Origin: Photobacterium alginatilyticum
Lineage (GTDB): Bacteria; Pseudomonadota; Gammaproteobacteria; Enterobacterales; Vibrionaceae
NCBI RefSeq assembly: GCF_009910675.1
Contig: NZ_RSEJ01000001.1
Coordinates: forward strand, 434,001 to 498,000
DNA: 64,000 bases
Direction of reading: 5' to 3'
Shown piece after piece: positions 34,234 to 44,737 of this stretch. A program made the position numbers and the translations under genes. The stretch's first letter is position 1. Every line of letters starts with the position of its first letter. The notes beneath the pieces were generated by a model. The model saw only the letters and a program-made list of their open reading frames with translations, searched no databases and had not been told where the DNA came from.

Positions 34234-34665
34234 ATGATATTTGAGAGGGTTGTATTAACCATTACCGAAGTTGGCATGGTTCTCTATTGGGTGTTTGCAT
34301 CTTTGGTTGTTTTAGATGTTATGTATATTCCACCGGAGTATATGTATTCTGATTATACAAACCCATTGGTCGTTGCATGGAATTGGTCGTTTTTCCCAAT
34401 AGATATCATTTTTGCCTTAACTGGCTTGGTGGCCAGATTCGGGAATGTTAGCCGAGCGAACGAGCTTTATCTTTCTGTGTTTTCGCTTTCTCTTATGTTT
34501 TGTGCAGGACTGATGGCTATTTCGTATTGGGCGATTAATAGCGAATTTGATCCATTCTGGTGGGGAGTTAATCTCTGGTTGCTGTTTTTATCTTCCTATT
34601 GCTTGGTCCTGCTGTTAAGAAGGCAAAATGGGGTGAACAGGATTACGTCGCCAGTTAAAAGCTAG
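34234..34665 (+). CDS. DUF5360-like four-helix membrane protein
   Basis: This 143-residue integral membrane protein has four predicted helices (about 8–28, 50–70, 84–104, 112–130). Conserved-looking motifs are NPLVVAWNWSFFPIDI near the second helix and a C-terminal LLFLSSYCLVLLLRR. It resembles the YvaD/DUF5360 family as I remember it. The function is unknown. It follows the quinone reductase gene by 96 bases and ends before a strong terminator, so both may be one unit. Confidence 0.7.
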   Translation: MIFERVVLTITEVGMVLYWVFASLVVLDVMYIPPEYMYSDYTNPLVVAWNWSFFPIDIIFALTGLVARFGNVSRANELYLSVFSLSLMFCAGLMAISYWAINSEFDPFWWGVNLWLLFLSSYCLVLLLRRQNGVNRITSPVKS

Positions 34666-34703
34666 CTGTCCTACTTCTGAGTTTACTAGGGTTTTGATTT
34701 ACA

Positions 34704-34753
34704 AAAGCCCCGAACCCAGGCTTGGAATTAGCGGGTTCGGGGCTTAGATTTTT
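34704..34753. terminator. Terminator between convergent genes
   Basis: The 13-bp stem AAGCCCCGAACCC/GGGTTCGGGGCTT with a 15-base loop is followed by AGATTTTT on the plus strand. It lies between the DUF5360-like gene and the end of torA. Confidence 0.75.
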
Positions 34754-34792
34754 ACTACATGGCTTTTCTAGCTAACTTCTTGGCAACAGACG

Positions 34793-37255
34793 TTAGTGTA
34801 TTTCGATTGGTCCGCCGAATGACGTCACAGGTGGTACCTCGCCGGTGAACTTCTCGAAATCAACCAGACAAGTATTGGCACTGGTTGCCTGAGCAAGCTC
34901 GGATGACGGGATATCCTGAGTCAGGGTGTTCGGGTCGCCATAAGTACAAACTGCACCGACCTTCTCGTTAAGCGGGCCGTACCATGCACCTTCTTCGATT
35001 CGGATCACGCCGCGTGCATAGCTGTCGGTGAGCACAGCCCCCGCAAGTAGCTGGCCACGGTCATTAAATACGCGAACAATATCGCCATCTTTAATGCCTT
35101 TTTCCGCTGCATCTTTCGGGTTGATGTAAACCGGTTCACGACCTTTTACTGCATAAGTTGCGCGGTACTCTTCCGATTCACACATCTGGGAGTGCAGACG
35201 TTTGTCAGGGTGACAAGACTGCATCCAGAACGGATGTTTTTCAGAGCCCGGACCGCCGTGGGATCGTTCACTTTTCTCGAACCACATTGGGTGGCCCTGA
35301 CAGTGCTCGTAACCGAAACGGTCGATTTTACGGCTGGAGATCTCGATGAAGCCTGATGGCGTACCTAGTGCATTGATCTCTGGGTCTTCACGGAAGTCGG
35401 CATGACGAACCCATGGTTTACCCTCACCAAAATCAAGAACACCTTTTTCCCAGAACTCATCAAATTCAGGCATGTCGAATGACGCTTTGTTTGCCTCGCG
35501 ACAATCAGCGTATAGCTTGCGTACCCATTCCATCTCGTCCATACCACGGGTGTATTCCTTATGGCGACCGAAACGGCGAGAGAGCTCAGTGAAAATCTCG
35601 AAATCAGTCTTAGACTGATACAGTGGATCAACCAGTTTGTGCATGGCAATCAGACCGCGACCACTGTATGAGCCGTAGACATCGATATCGTTACGTTCGA
35701 ACTGCGTACAGGCCGGCAGTACGATATCTGAGAAGCGGCAGGTAGCCGTCCAGGCGAAGTCTACGGTGACAACTGTCTGCAGCTTCTGGAACGCTTGCTT
35801 CATGCGGTTGCGATCCTGGTGGTGGTGCCAAGGGTTGTTGCCGCTGATCACCATCATCTTATAGTCCGGCAGAATCACCTTAGAGCCGTTGTACTTGATC
35901 TCTTTACCAGGCTCTAGCAGGCAGTCAACCCAACGAGCAACCGGGATAGTACGGCTGTAGCCATTGAAGTCATTGTTGTCCCATTTAGGCTTTTGGCCTT
36001 GGTCAACGTTACGCGGGAAACCACCGGGTGCAGCGAAGCCTGTTGAAGGAACACCGATAGAGCTGTAGTGGTGGCCGTAGGAGACGCCACCGCCAGGCAG
36101 ACCAATCTGGCCAACCATTGCAGCAATAACAGCACCCATCCAATATGGTTGCTCACCATGCTCCTGACGTTGGATACACCAGCCAAACAGGATCTGGGTG
36201 CGGCCATTAACCAGCATACGGGCAAATTCACGGATCTTGTCGGCATCGACACCACAGATCTCAGCCGCCCATTCAGGCGTCTTCTCGATCTTGTCTTTGC
36301 TCGTTCCCATGAAGTAAGGCACAAAGTCATCAAAGCCCAGGCAGTATGTTTTGATGAACTTTTTGTCGTACAGTTCTTCGGTGTACAGGGTGTGCGCTAC
36401 TGCAAGCATGAATGCCACGTCAGTCTGCGGGTTAATGTACATGTGGTCGTTACCAAGGTAACGCTGAGTTTTGTTCTTAACCGGGTCAACTGAAAGGACG
36501 TTGATCTCGCCGCTCGCTACTTTCTCTTTCAATTTTTCCAGGTAAGCATATGACTCGTGAGTTTCACAGTTCCAGCCAACCTGCAGGTTTTTAACCGGGT
36601 CAGTTGCCCAAAGCACGATGTTCTTACTGTGGTCAAGGATCTCCGACCAAGACGTACCTTGTGCATAGACTTCGGTTGACCCGAGTATATAAGGCAGGAT
36701 CGTCTGTCCGGCACCCGTAGAGTAGTCACCCACTTTGGTAATGAAGTTACCGTGCATACCAACAGCACGTTGCATGTGGCTGGTACAGCTGTGGAACTGA
36801 CCTGTCTGGCGCCAGCCGGTTTGACCAGCATGGAGTGCCCAAGGACCGTAATCTTTCTGAACTCGCTCTAGCTCGCGGTAGAAAAGATCCAGCGCCTCAT
36901 CCCAGGTAACACGGATGAAGCGGTTGTTACCACGGGTTTCGCCACTGTATTTGTGCTTTTTCAGCCAGTCCAGGCGCACCATAGGGTAACGGACACGTGA
37001 TGGGCTATAAATAATGCCCTTAATGCCGTTCATCATATCGGTTGGGTGCTTATCAAGCTCTAATGGTTTGATTTCCTGAACCTTGCCCGCATAGATGTGG
37101 GCACGGAAAGCTCCCCAGTGTGAGCCCGACATTTTCCATGTACCGGTGGTTTCCGCGGCAGTTGCCTTGGCTGAAGCCAGTAGGCTAGGGCCAATGACGG
37201 AGACGGCACTTGTGGTTGCCAGACCTTTAAGAAAACTTCTTCTGCTAACAGACAT
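34793..37255 (-). CDS. torA: Trimethylamine-N-oxide reductase, molybdenum cofactor subunit
   Basis: This periplasmic molybdopterin enzyme of about 820 residues belongs to the DMSO-reductase family. The N-terminal SRRSFLKG with a hydrophobic stretch ending near ATAAE is a Tat signal. The mature part carries [17 protein letters not shown] and [13 protein letters not shown] segments of the TorA/BisC group. It reduces TMAO to trimethylamine as terminal step of anaerobic respiration, receiving electrons from TorC encoded just upstream. I chose ATG 37255; a TTG two codons earlier is possible. The maturation chaperone gene torD and the torRST regulators are not in the window. Confidence 0.92.
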   Translation of the reverse strand: MSVSRRSFLKGLATTSAVSVIGPSLLASAKATAAETTGTWKMSGSHWGAFRAHIYAGKVQEIKPLELDKHPTDMMNGIKGIIYSPSRVRYPMVRLDWLKKHKYSGETRGNNRFIRVTWDEALDLFYRELERVQKDYGPWALHAGQTGWRQTGQFHSCTSHMQRAVGMHGNFITKVGDYSTGAGQTILPYILGSTEVYAQGTSWSEILDHSKNIVLWATDPVKNLQVGWNCETHESYAYLEKLKEKVASGEINVLSVDPVKNKTQRYLGNDHMYINPQTDVAFMLAVAHTLYTEELYDKKFIKTYCLGFDDFVPYFMGTSKDKIEKTPEWAAEICGVDADKIREFARMLVNGRTQILFGWCIQRQEHGEQPYWMGAVIAAMVGQIGLPGGGVSYGHHYSSIGVPSTGFAAPGGFPRNVDQGQKPKWDNNDFNGYSRTIPVARWVDCLLEPGKEIKYNGSKVILPDYKMMVISGNNPWHHHQDRNRMKQAFQKLQTVVTVDFAWTATCRFSDIVLPACTQFERNDIDVYGSYSGRGLIAMHKLVDPLYQSKTDFEIFTELSRRFGRHKEYTRGMDEMEWVRKLYADCREANKASFDMPEFDEFWEKGVLDFGEGKPWVRHADFREDPEINALGTPSGFIEISSRKIDRFGYEHCQGHPMWFEKSERSHGGPGSEKHPFWMQSCHPDKRLHSQMCESEEYRATYAVKGREPVYINPKDAAEKGIKDGDIVRVFNDRGQLLAGAVLTDSYARGVIRIEEGAWYGPLNEKVGAVCTYGDPNTLTQDIPSSELAQATSANTCLVDFEKFTGEVPPVTSFGGPIEIH

Positions 37256-37278
37256 ACTCAAAATACTCCATCAATCTC

Positions 37279-38463
37279 TTAGTGGTGGCCGTCAGAAAAA
37301 TCTGATGAATGTTTTTGTAGATACTTCAGTACCAGCGCTTTGCTATCGGTATCGAAGTTAACGAATGCCATCATGCCGTTAAACATGCCAGGCCAGGTGT
37401 TGGCATCAAAGTGTGCCTCATCAGGTTGGGTATGACATACAGAACAGTTCGTTTGGTATGACTGTTTCGCCTGATCCCAGATTGGTTGTACATCGTCCAG
37501 CAATGCTTCTTTTTTCATCCACAGCTTGGCGGTAACACGCTGCCAAGGCAGACCGGTCAGGTCGTCTTCTTTACGCTCGAACTTCTCGACGATCTGATCG
37601 TTGGTGGCTGATTCTTTAAGCAGCGAGGCAACGGCGATGTTCATACCGAAGTCTTCCTGGATAACACGGCCAAAGCCTTTATCTTTACGCCAGCCAGATA
37701 CTTCAACCTGGATTGCATCGTTAGACTGGTCGATAATTTTTACCGAAGACGCCGGGTTTAGCAGACCGGCTTCTGTTGACAGGCTTTTCTCTTCATAAAG
37801 CGGCAGATGACGAACACTGATGTACTCTTGGCCGGTCGTGAACTTGGTGTTAGATGCAAGTTGTTCAAGCTGAGAAATCATGCCGCCGGTGCTGTCCATA
37901 TTTTTCGGCAGGTTGTGCGCGATACCTTTGTGACAGTCAATACAGCTCTGGTCGCGCTCTGCAGCCTGCTTCATCTGAATGCGAGCGGTTGGGCGCATGT
38001 TATCGAAATCCATGCTCTCGTAGTTGTGGCAGTTTTTACATTCAAGAGATTTGTTGGCAGAGAAACGATCCCATTCGTGCTGGGCTAGGGTAATTCGGCG
38101 TTCTTCGAATTTTTCACGGGTGTCTAGATCACCAAAAAGTTGGGCGAACACTTCTTTACTTGCCTGCATTTTACGGGCGATTTTTGCTGTCCAGTCATGA
38201 GGAACGTGACAGTCAGGGCAGGTTGCACGTACACCAGAGGTATTTTTCCAGTGAACAGTTTCCTGCAGCTCCTGGTAAACATTGTTTTCCATTGTGTGAC
38301 AGCCAATACAGAATTCTTCGGTATTGGTCGCTTCCAGTGCAGTATTAAATCCACCCCAAAAAATGATACCGGCTAGAAAGCCGCCTAGCGTTAGTACACC
38401 AAGACTGATATGGATACTTGGGCGGGACAAGGTCTGCCAAGTTTTGGTTAATAATGATTTCAT
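37279..38463 (-). CDS. torC: Pentahaem c-type cytochrome TorC
   Basis: The protein has 394 residues: one N-terminal membrane anchor (about 14–36), four haem motifs of the NapC/NirT domain (CIGCH, CPDCH, CKNCH, CIDCH) and a C-terminal fifth haem CSVCH in a separate domain. This is the layout and size of E. coli TorC (390). It takes electrons from menaquinol and passes them to TorA in the periplasm. It lies 23 bases before torA and 44 after torE. Confidence 0.94.
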   Translation of the reverse strand: MKSLLTKTWQTLSRPSIHISLGVLTLGGFLAGIIFWGGFNTALEATNTEEFCIGCHTMENNVYQELQETVHWKNTSGVRATCPDCHVPHDWTAKIARKMQASKEVFAQLFGDLDTREKFEERRITLAQHEWDRFSANKSLECKNCHNYESMDFDNMRPTARIQMKQAAERDQSCIDCHKGIAHNLPKNMDSTGGMISQLEQLASNTKFTTGQEYISVRHLPLYEEKSLSTEAGLLNPASSVKIIDQSNDAIQVEVSGWRKDKGFGRVIQEDFGMNIAVASLLKESATNDQIVEKFERKEDDLTGLPWQRVTAKLWMKKEALLDDVQPIWDQAKQSYQTNCSVCHTQPDEAHFDANTWPGMFNGMMAFVNFDTDSKALVLKYLQKHSSDFSDGHH

Positions 38464-38507
38464 ATCGGGTTCTCTTATTGTTGATTCTGGTTAGTATCGT
38501 GAAGGGG

Positions 38508-38684
38508 TTAGCCGCCGTGACCAGGAGGACCCAGGAAAAACACCTGCATCATCCACACAAAGAAGCCATATCCACCTACTGTCATAACACTGAGAACAGG
38601 GAAGAGAACGACTGTGATTAAAAAGAAAGTTCGCCACTCAAGCTTTCGCTTGTCTTGACTCGCTGTGCTTATGCCATTGTTCAT
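38508..38684 (-). CDS. torE: TorE/NapE-like small membrane protein
   Basis: A 58-codon gene reads MNNGISTASQDKRKLEW at its start, then a single transmembrane helix (FFLITVVLFPVLSVM region, about 20–42) and the tail FFLGPPGHGG. This matches the TorE/NapE family of short inner-membrane proteins found at the head of tor and nap operons; their role is unclear. It is the first gene of torECA here and is easily missed because of its size. Confidence 0.85.
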   Translation of the reverse strand: MNNGISTASQDKRKLEWRTFFLITVVLFPVLSVMTVGGYGFFVWMMQVFFLGPPGHGG

Positions 38685-39197
38685 AGAGCTACCTGTATAT
38701 TATTTGTTTAACAAAAAACAAAGGAGGAATTTTACAATTCTATTTTTAGGATGATCATAAAATATATATTTGCAGCAATTCAATTAGCTTGGCGTTATTA
38801 ATATATTTAATCGTTATGTTTTTTGATCCTCAACGGAAACATGAATAAGAATAAATTAGTTGTGATTGTTTATATTTTCTTATTAATAAATGTTAATGGA
38901 TAAATAAAATATAATCAGGCTGGGCTGTGTTTGATAATTGTTATCAATGTGTGGGTTGTGTTGTCTGAGTGTTATTTCTTACTGATTATAAACGGGGTCT
39001 ATCAGCTTATGATTATGCGTTAATGATATTAGCAATTTACGGGTTATTTCCAATCACCATAAGGAAATGAGAGATGTGAATCAACTATGAATAAGTGTAA
39101 ATGTGCATATCAAGATAAAGTGGGTGGTAGCTATGAGGTTAAATAATAACAAATCTCATTTGTAACTTAATATCTTAATTGTTTTGCTTTCAAATAA
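38685..39197. other. AT-rich upstream region of torECA
   Basis: About 500 bases contain no gene. It carries the torE promoter on the minus strand and the palindrome at 38932–38948. No TorR-box repeats of the E. coli type were recognised. Confidence 0.45.
38932..38948. promoter_or_regulatory. Palindrome resembling a Fur box, 250 bases before torE
   Basis: TTGATAATTGTTATCAA has perfect 7-bp arms around a 3-base centre. Its inner 15 bases match the 7-1-7 Fur pattern TGATAATnATTATCA at 14 of 15 fixed and symmetric positions. It may be a Fur site or another regulator of the tor operon. The spacing rules out a standard FNR site. Confidence 0.4.
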
Positions 39198-39229
39198 AAA
39201 GAAAACCAGCCGCATTTGCGACTGGTTTA
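39198..39229 (-). terminator. Terminator of the art operon
   Basis: On the minus strand AACCAGTCGC/GCGGCTGGTT (one mismatch, 4-base loop) is followed by TTCTTTTTATTT, 27 bases after the artM stop. Confidence 0.75.
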
Positions 39230-39255
39230 ATAATAAATTCCAGCGATGAGTCCTA

Positions 39256-39927
39256 TTAACGAGCAGCTTCAAAAGCCAGTGCTTTCTTTTCAACTTGACG
39301 AAAAGCTATGGTCAGAAGACCGTTTACTGCCAGGTAAAAAAGTCCGGCGACGCTAAAGACCACAAGGGTGTCATAGGTTTGGGCATTAATACGCTGGGCA
39401 TAACCCATGATGTCCATAATGGTGATTGTGCTTGCTAAGGATGTTCCCTTAAACAGCAGGATCACTTCGTTTGAATAGGCTGGAATAGCCCGCCGTATTG
39501 CGTAAGGCAAGAGCACACCCAAGGTAGCCTTTCTTCCCATACCCAATGCCTGGCAGGCATGCCATTGGCCGGGTGGAATGGCATTAAAAGCGCCCTTAAA
39601 TAACTGAGTACTGTATGCTGCTGTATTTAACGCCAGTGCAAGCATTGCACAAAACCAGGGTTGGCTTAGCCAATCCCAGAAGATACTTTCACGAACTGCA
39701 TCAAATTGTCCCGGCCCATAGTAGATGAGAAAAATCTGTACAAGCAGCGGTGTGCCGGTAAAAAGAGTGATCACACCGCGGCTGAGCCAATGAACAAAAG
39801 GTGTACGCAGGATCAGCGTCAATGTCATTAACAGCGCTAGCAGACAGCCGACAAACAGAGAAACGGCGGTGAGTTCAATGCTGGTAATAAGGCCTTCAAG
39901 TAATTGCCAAAGATGCTGTTGGTTCAT
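39256..39927 (-). CDS. artM: Arginine ABC transporter permease ArtM
   Basis: This 223-residue inner-membrane permease has about five helices and the HisM/ArtM-type EAA loop ([27 protein letters not shown]). The start overlaps the artQ stop by four bases (ATGA). With ArtQ it forms the channel of an arginine importer. It is the last gene of artPIQM and is followed by a terminator. Assignment to ArtM rather than ArtQ rests on order and on its start [20 protein letters not shown]. Confidence 0.87.
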   Translation of the reverse strand: MNQQHLWQLLEGLITSIELTAVSLFVGCLLALLMTLTLILRTPFVHWLSRGVITLFTGTPLLVQIFLIYYGPGQFDAVRESIFWDWLSQPWFCAMLALALNTAAYSTQLFKGAFNAIPPGQWHACQALGMGRKATLGVLLPYAIRRAIPAYSNEVILLFKGTSLASTITIMDIMGYAQRINAQTYDTLVVFSVAGLFYLAVNGLLTIAFRQVEKKALAFEAAR

Positions 39928-40613
39928 GCCGCTGCTCCTTGTGCATTGCTCATTCCCTGCGCGCTAAACTTCTTGTCCATTACCTTTACTGCTTTTTGAG
40001 TGATCAGGGTGATCACCAGATAAATGGCTGCTGCACAGGCGTACCAGGTAAAACTCTCATGGGTAGCGGCGGCAGTTAACTGGGCTTGCTTCAGGAGATC
40101 AGTCACACCAATGAGTGATACCAGCGCGGTATCTTTGAGGAGAACCAGCCATTGGTTGGTTAGCCCCGGCAGCGCGTGGCGAACAGCCTGAGGAAGCACT
40201 ATCCGGATAAATGCCCGAAACTTGCTGATCCCCAGGGCACTGGCGGCTTCACGTTGCCCATTAGGAACGGCTTTTAATGCACCACGCAATGTTTGCGCGG
40301 CATAGGCGGCAAATATCAGCGACAGGGCAATAACGCCGGACAGAAACGGACTGACTTCGACATAATCACCCGTCACAATGAACAATACCTGTGTCGAGCC
40401 AAAGAAAATGAATAGCACAACCAGTAATTCGGGCAGACCACGCAGAATAGTAACCAGTACGGTTGTCGGCCATGAGATAAAGCGGTAGCGGGACATTTCG
40501 CCACCGGCAAAAAGTACCGCTAAAACAAGTCCTACCAACAGGCTGGCAAAAGCCAACTGCAATGTCAGCCAGCCAGCTTCTGCCAGGGTAAGCGCATAAC
40601 CTGATAACGCCAT
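39924..40613 (-). CDS. artQ: Arginine ABC transporter permease ArtQ
   Basis: This 229-residue permease has helices at about 12–40, 55–78, 88–110, 150–170 and 190–215. The conserved EAA loop is [20 protein letters not shown]. It starts one base after the stop of the binding protein gene and overlaps artM, so the three are translationally coupled. Together with ArtM and two ArtP subunits it imports arginine. Confidence 0.87.
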   Translation of the reverse strand: MALSGYALTLAEAGWLTLQLAFASLLVGLVLAVLFAGGEMSRYRFISWPTTVLVTILRGLPELLVVLFIFFGSTQVLFIVTGDYVEVSPFLSGVIALSLIFAAYAAQTLRGALKAVPNGQREAASALGISKFRAFIRIVLPQAVRHALPGLTNQWLVLLKDTALVSLIGVTDLLKQAQLTAAATHESFTWYACAAAIYLVITLITQKAVKVMDKKFSAQGMSNAQGAAA

Positions 40614-40614
40614 A

Positions 40615-41346
40615 TTACTTACCGAAATACTTGTCGAAGATCACCTGGTATTTACCGTTCGCTTTCACGGTTTTTAGTGCGGTGTTTAGTTTATCTACCA
40701 GCTCTTGGTTGTTCTTGTTTACGGCGATACCGAAACCGTTACCGAAATACTGTGCATTGGTGACCTGCTCTCCCACGTAGGCAAGCTTATTGTTCTTTTC
40801 AAACCACTCAGCAACGACAGCTGTGTCACCAAATACAGAATCAATACGGCCGTTTTGCATATCGATGAATGCATCTTGATAACTGGCATAAGGGACAGCA
40901 GTCACACCGTCCATTTGTTCCATCAGGTAGCTCTGGTGGGTTGAACCGTTCTGGACACCAACACGTTTACCAACCAGTGCTTTTTGGCTGTTAACCTTGC
41001 CTTCAATAGCAACGAAAGCCGCAGAGTTCTCGTAGTAGGCATTAGTAAAGTTGACCTGCTGCAAGCGCTGCTCGGTGATATCAATACCGGAAATGGCTGC
41101 ATCATAACGACGGAATTTCAGCGCCGGGATCAGGCTGTCAAACGGCTGATTATGGAAAGAACACGTTGCCTTGATCTCTTCACATAGCGCATTAGCCAGA
41201 TCGACATCGAAGCCCTGAATCTGGTTGTTTTCATCAACATACTCGAAAGGGGCGTAAGTGGCTTCCATGGCAAACTTGATTTCTTCCTGAGCTGCTGATT
41301 GAAATGAAACCAGGCCGATTAGGGAAGCTAGTAGAACTTTTTTCAT
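40615..41346 (-). CDS. artI: Periplasmic arginine-binding protein
   Basis: This 243-residue solute-binding protein (SBP_bac_3 family) has a signal peptide [20 protein letters not shown]. The signature [18 protein letters not shown] and the ligand-loop [12 protein letters not shown] are typical of Lys/Arg/Orn/His-binding proteins; ArtI and ArtJ of E. coli are the closest type. It delivers arginine to ArtQM. It lies 83 bases after artP in the same operon. Confidence 0.87.
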   Translation of the reverse strand: MKKVLLASLIGLVSFQSAAQEEIKFAMEATYAPFEYVDENNQIQGFDVDLANALCEEIKATCSFHNQPFDSLIPALKFRRYDAAISGIDITEQRLQQVNFTNAYYENSAAFVAIEGKVNSQKALVGKRVGVQNGSTHQSYLMEQMDGVTAVPYASYQDAFIDMQNGRIDSVFGDTAVVAEWFEKNNKLAYVGEQVTNAQYFGNGFGIAVNKNNQELVDKLNTALKTVKANGKYQVIFDKYFGK

Positions 41347-41429
41347 CGCGATACTCCGTGCGTAACTGTGCTCTGCATCGTTGGCAAGAATGATGCAGGA
41401 AATTAGGTAATAAAAATAAAGGGGATAAA

Positions 41430-42158
41430 TCAGTGTGTCAGGTATTCGGCAAATTCCGGTGTGGTCGGATTAATGAATGCCTCTTTGCTGCCGTGTTCGA
41501 CGATTCGACCTTGTTCAAGGTACAAAACATGGCTGGCAATCTTTCGGGCAAAATCGACTTCATGTGTTACCACGACCTGAGTAATACCGGTTTCGCTTAA
41601 TTGATTGATGATCTTGACGACCTGGTTGGTGATTTCCGGATCCAGTGCAGCTGTTGGTTCATCGAACAATAAAACATCTGGCTTCATCATCAGGGCACGA
41701 GCGATCGCAACACGTTGCTGCTGACCACCTGATAGCTGTAACGGCCAGGCATCAGCCTTGTCTTCAAGCTGAAGAGTCGAAAGGATTGCCAGCGCATCAG
41801 TTACTGCTGCTTCTTTGCTAATCCCTGCTACTTTGATCGGGGCTTCAATTAAGTTTTCTAATACCGTCAGGTGAGGCCACAGATTGTATTGTTGAAAAAC
41901 CATGCCAACCTTACGGCGCAGTTTCAGTCCTTCTTTCTCAGCGACAGACGCACCGAAATTGAATTGCTCGCTGGCAATATGTAATTCACCGCTGCTGGCT
42001 GTTTCAAGGAGATTCAGGATGCGTAGCAATGAGCTTTTACCGGCACCACTAGGCCCGAGCAATACCAGGGTATCGCCCTTGTCACAACTGAAGTTCACAT
42101 CATGAAGAACCTGCGTGGGTCCGTAGAATTTATTGATATTGGTTACTTGAATACTCAT
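41430..42158 (-). CDS. artP: Arginine ABC transporter ATP-binding protein
   Basis: This 242-residue ATPase has the same length as E. coli ArtP when the second ATG ([13 protein letters not shown]) at 42158 is taken; the frame also permits a start at 42173. Walker [10 protein letters not shown], signature [15 protein letters not shown] and Walker [13 protein letters not shown] are intact. First gene of artPIQM. The region before it contains an A/T-rich dyad-like stretch near 42220–42240 that faintly recalls an ArgR box, too weak to call. Confidence 0.9.
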   Translation of the reverse strand: MSIQVTNINKFYGPTQVLHDVNFSCDKGDTLVLLGPSGAGKSSLLRILNLLETASSGELHIASEQFNFGASVAEKEGLKLRRKVGMVFQQYNLWPHLTVLENLIEAPIKVAGISKEAAVTDALAILSTLQLEDKADAWPLQLSGGQQQRVAIARALMMKPDVLLFDEPTAALDPEITNQVVKIINQLSETGITQVVVTHEVDFARKIASHVLYLEQGRIVEHGSKEAFINPTTPEFAEYLTH

Positions 42159-42418
42159 GCTGACATACTGCATTAATCGTCACTGGTTTTTTATATTACC
42201 CAAAGTGGGATCTTATGCAAGAAAAATGTATAAATAATCTTATGTGTTATACGATTGTTTATTAATTGTTCGATTGTTGGTGTTTTTATCTGATTAAACC
42301 AGTCTGTTGCAGGTAGCTTGTTAAACAATGGCGCGAAGGGAAAAAGGAAAGGCTAACTAGGGGTGAGATTTTAGTCATCTTTTGTCTTGTTGGAAAGGGA
42401 GGTTAGGCCAGATATAAC

Positions 42419-42440
42419 AAGGCCACCCAGAGGTGGCCAA
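42419..42440 (-). terminator. Terminator of punC
   Basis: The 7-bp GC-rich stem GGCCACC/GGTGGCC with a 4-base loop lies 30 bases after the punC stop and is followed on the minus strand by TTGTTATAT. Confidence 0.65.
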
Positions 42441-42468
42441 GAGAGGGGGAACTGATTCAAATGGAATT

Positions 42469-43677
42469 TTATGCAGTTTGTGCGTTTTGAAGCAACTGCC
42501 TGCGAGCTTGGACAACCAATGCATAACCAGTCAGCGCGATAAAGGCGGTCGCAAACATTGTCGAGGTGACAGTAAGCAATCCGTATGCGGAAAGTGCCGA
42601 TACGATACCACTGGCTGCGAAACAGACCATGGTTTGCAGGAAGTTCAGCAGTCCTGCAGCTGTTGCACTGCAGTTCTTAAAGTCTTCCAGTGCTTTGCTG
42701 ATAATGATTGGGTAGATAGCACCATTAGCCACGGCGAGCAGACAGAATGGGACTAAGATAGGCCAAATAGTTGTCGGCTCAGTGTTGACCGAAATCAGGA
42801 ACATCACGGTAACGCTGGTAATGAACAGCTTCAGGATCCAAGGAAGAAGCTGCTGGCTGTCGAACTTGTTCAGCAATGTGCGGCAGCCATAACCGCCAAT
42901 AATAAAGGCAACAGTCTGAGGTGCATAACTTAAGCCGATGTCAGAGCCTGAGTAGCCCATCTCTGACATGACAAACGGTGAGCCTGTCAGGTAGGCAAAG
43001 AAAGCCGCAGAACAGGCGGCAAAAATCATCATGTTACCAATGAATTTTTTTGAGCTAAGGATTTGCTGGTAATCGCGACGTAGCTGAACGCTGATCTTAT
43101 CCTGTTTCTTTTCTAAATTGGCGCTTTCAGGTTCTTTTAGTGTCATAACGGACAAAACTGCCCCAAAACCGACTAGTGCGACGAATATGCTGCGCCAGCC
43201 AAATTGGTGTTCAAGTAACGCACCGGCGAGCGGAGCAAGAGCAGGAGATAATGCCACAAGAGGCATAATGGTTGCAAATACGCGCTCGGAGACTTTACCT
43301 TCGTAGCGATCTACTACTACGGCTTGCCAAATAACTGTTGCACTACAAGCACCTAGCGCCTGTGCAAAACGGGCAACCAGCAAGAACTCGACGTTCGGAG
43401 CGAAAGCACAAAGCACGGATGCGATACTGAATAAAATCATTCCTCCCATCAGAACTTTAATACGGCCGACACGATCGGAGAGTGGTCCGTAGATAAGTTG
43501 CCCTAAGGCCATGCCAAGTAAGAAAATACTTAATGACAATCCTATAAGTGACTGTGATGTATTAAAATCTGACCGCATTGTTTCAAAAGCAGGCAGGTAC
43601 ATGTCAGTTGCAAGGAAACCCAGCATACTTAGACATGCAAACCAGAATGTGGTGATTTTTGAAGGTTGTTTGTTCAT
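42469..43677 (-). CDS. punC: Bcr/CflA-type MFS exporter, probable purine nucleoside transporter PunC
   Basis: This 402-residue, 12-helix major facilitator has the DHA1 motif GQLIYGPLSDRVGRIKVLMGG-like loop (conserved GPLSDRVGR) and the Bcr/CflA start LSMLGFLATDMYLPA. It lies divergent from a LysR gene that matches E. coli PunR, and E. coli punR–punC (ydhB–ydhC) has the same layout, so I assign PunC rather than a generic drug exporter. I chose ATG 43677 (MNKQPSK); the frame opens 30 codons earlier. A LysR-type palindrome lies in the shared promoter region. Confidence 0.82.
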   Translation of the reverse strand: MNKQPSKITTFWFACLSMLGFLATDMYLPAFETMRSDFNTSQSLIGLSLSIFLLGMALGQLIYGPLSDRVGRIKVLMGGMILFSIASVLCAFAPNVEFLLVARFAQALGACSATVIWQAVVVDRYEGKVSERVFATIMPLVALSPALAPLAGALLEHQFGWRSIFVALVGFGAVLSVMTLKEPESANLEKKQDKISVQLRRDYQQILSSKKFIGNMMIFAACSAAFFAYLTGSPFVMSEMGYSGSDIGLSYAPQTVAFIIGGYGCRTLLNKFDSQQLLPWILKLFITSVTVMFLISVNTEPTTIWPILVPFCLLAVANGAIYPIIISKALEDFKNCSATAAGLLNFLQTMVCFAASGIVSALSAYGLLTVTSTMFATAFIALTGYALVVQARRQLLQNAQTA

Positions 43678-43727
43678 AAAAGAAGACTTTATCTGTATTA
43701 CATTTGCGGCCAGTTTAATCTTGCTTT

Positions 43728-43742
43728 GTTTCACTGTGAAAC
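43728..43742. promoter_or_regulatory. Palindromic operator between punC and punR
   Basis: GTTTCAC-T-GTGAAAC is a perfect 7-1-7 palindrome containing the T-N11-A pattern of LysR regulators. It lies 40 bases before the punR start and 50 bases before punC, a typical position for autoregulation and activation of the divergent gene. Confidence 0.6.
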
Positions 43743-43782
43743 GGTAATATTTAAACACTGCTTTCAAAAATTTTGATTTGAT

Positions 43783-44685
43783 ATGTTTTCATACAATGAT
43801 TTGCAAGTTATTGATGTTGTTGCCAGAAGAGGTAGTTTTTCGGCCGCTGCGGAAGAGTTGCATAAGGTTCCAAGTGCAATCAGTTACACGGTAAGGCTAA
43901 TAGAAGAGCGTCTTGCTGTTGATTTATTTGTTAGGTTGCACCGGCAAGTACAGCTAACACCTGCTGGTGAGTACTTTGTTGAAGAGGCACGTGCTCTGCT
44001 AAAGCGGATGGAACAGATAAAATCGCAAACTCAGCGTGTTGCCAATGGTTGGTCCCAGAGTGTGTCGGTTGCCCTCGATACCGTTGTGAGGGAAAGCCGG
44101 GTAAATACCCTGGTGCGAGATTTCTACCGTGAGTTTCCCGACGTTGAGCTGCATCTGTCGATGGAAGTGTTCAACGGGGTATGGGATGCCCTGGCTGACG
44201 GTCGGGCGGATCTGGTCATTGGCGCAACGGCAGCAGTACCGGTTAGCGGTTCGTTTGACTATCGGGATATGGGGACGCTGTATTGGAAGTTTGTGGTTGC
44301 CCCCGAGCACCCGCTGGCTGCCGCTGACTATGATATAGAGCCTGAAGAGCTAGTGAAATACCCGGCTATCTGTATTGAGGATACGGCAAGGGTGCTGCCG
44401 AAGCGTGTTACCTGGGTGATGGACAACCAGCGCCGACTTATGGTGCCAAATTGGTACAGTGCGATTCAGTGTCTGAAAGCTGGATTGGGTATCGGCGTCG
44501 TACCCGAACATATGGCCCTGCCGAGAGTTGAGGCCGGTGAGTTGGTTGAAAAACAGCTGGCAACAAAGCCTGCTGTGAGCCCGTGTTGCTTGGCCTGGAA
44601 TAAGGAGAGCCGTAACCCGGCGATTGACTGGTTGCTGGAATATCTGGGCGACAGTGAGCAGCTTCACCGCGAGTGGATGCGCTGA
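43783..44685 (+). CDS. punR: LysR-family regulator PunR
   Basis: This 300-residue LysR protein has an N-terminal winged helix-turn-helix (SFSAAAEELHKVPSAISYTV, residues about 18–37) and a co-inducer domain. Several stretches match E. coli PunR as I remember it: EVFNGVWDALADGR, RDMGTLYW, LPKRVTWVMDNQRR, the ending LLEYLGDSEQLHREWMR. It should activate punC in response to purine nucleosides. In E. coli purR is next to this pair; here purR is about 10 kb away. Confidence 0.88.
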   Translation: MFSYNDLQVIDVVARRGSFSAAAEELHKVPSAISYTVRLIEERLAVDLFVRLHRQVQLTPAGEYFVEEARALLKRMEQIKSQTQRVANGWSQSVSVALDTVVRESRVNTLVRDFYREFPDVELHLSMEVFNGVWDALADGRADLVIGATAAVPVSGSFDYRDMGTLYWKFVVAPEHPLAAADYDIEPEELVKYPAICIEDTARVLPKRVTWVMDNQRRLMVPNWYSAIQCLKAGLGIGVVPEHMALPRVEAGELVEKQLATKPAVSPCCLAWNKESRNPAIDWLLEYLGDSEQLHREWMR

Positions 44686-44692
44686 ACACATC

Positions 44693-44722
44693 GAATAGCT
44701 CGCCGATACGGCGAGCTATTCA
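44693..44722. terminator. Terminator after punR
   Basis: The 11-bp stem AATAGCTCGCC/GGCGAGCTATT with a short loop lies between the convergent punR and DUF2986 genes. T-content after it is moderate. Confidence 0.7.
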
Positions 44723-44737
44723 TTATTCGGTTGATGT

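Noticed and set aside
38932..38948. FNR site before torECA
   Set aside because: The half sites TTGAT and ATCAA are seven bases apart, not four.
42210..42260. ArgR box before artP
   Set aside because: The A/T-rich dyad matches the known consensus too weakly to call by eye.
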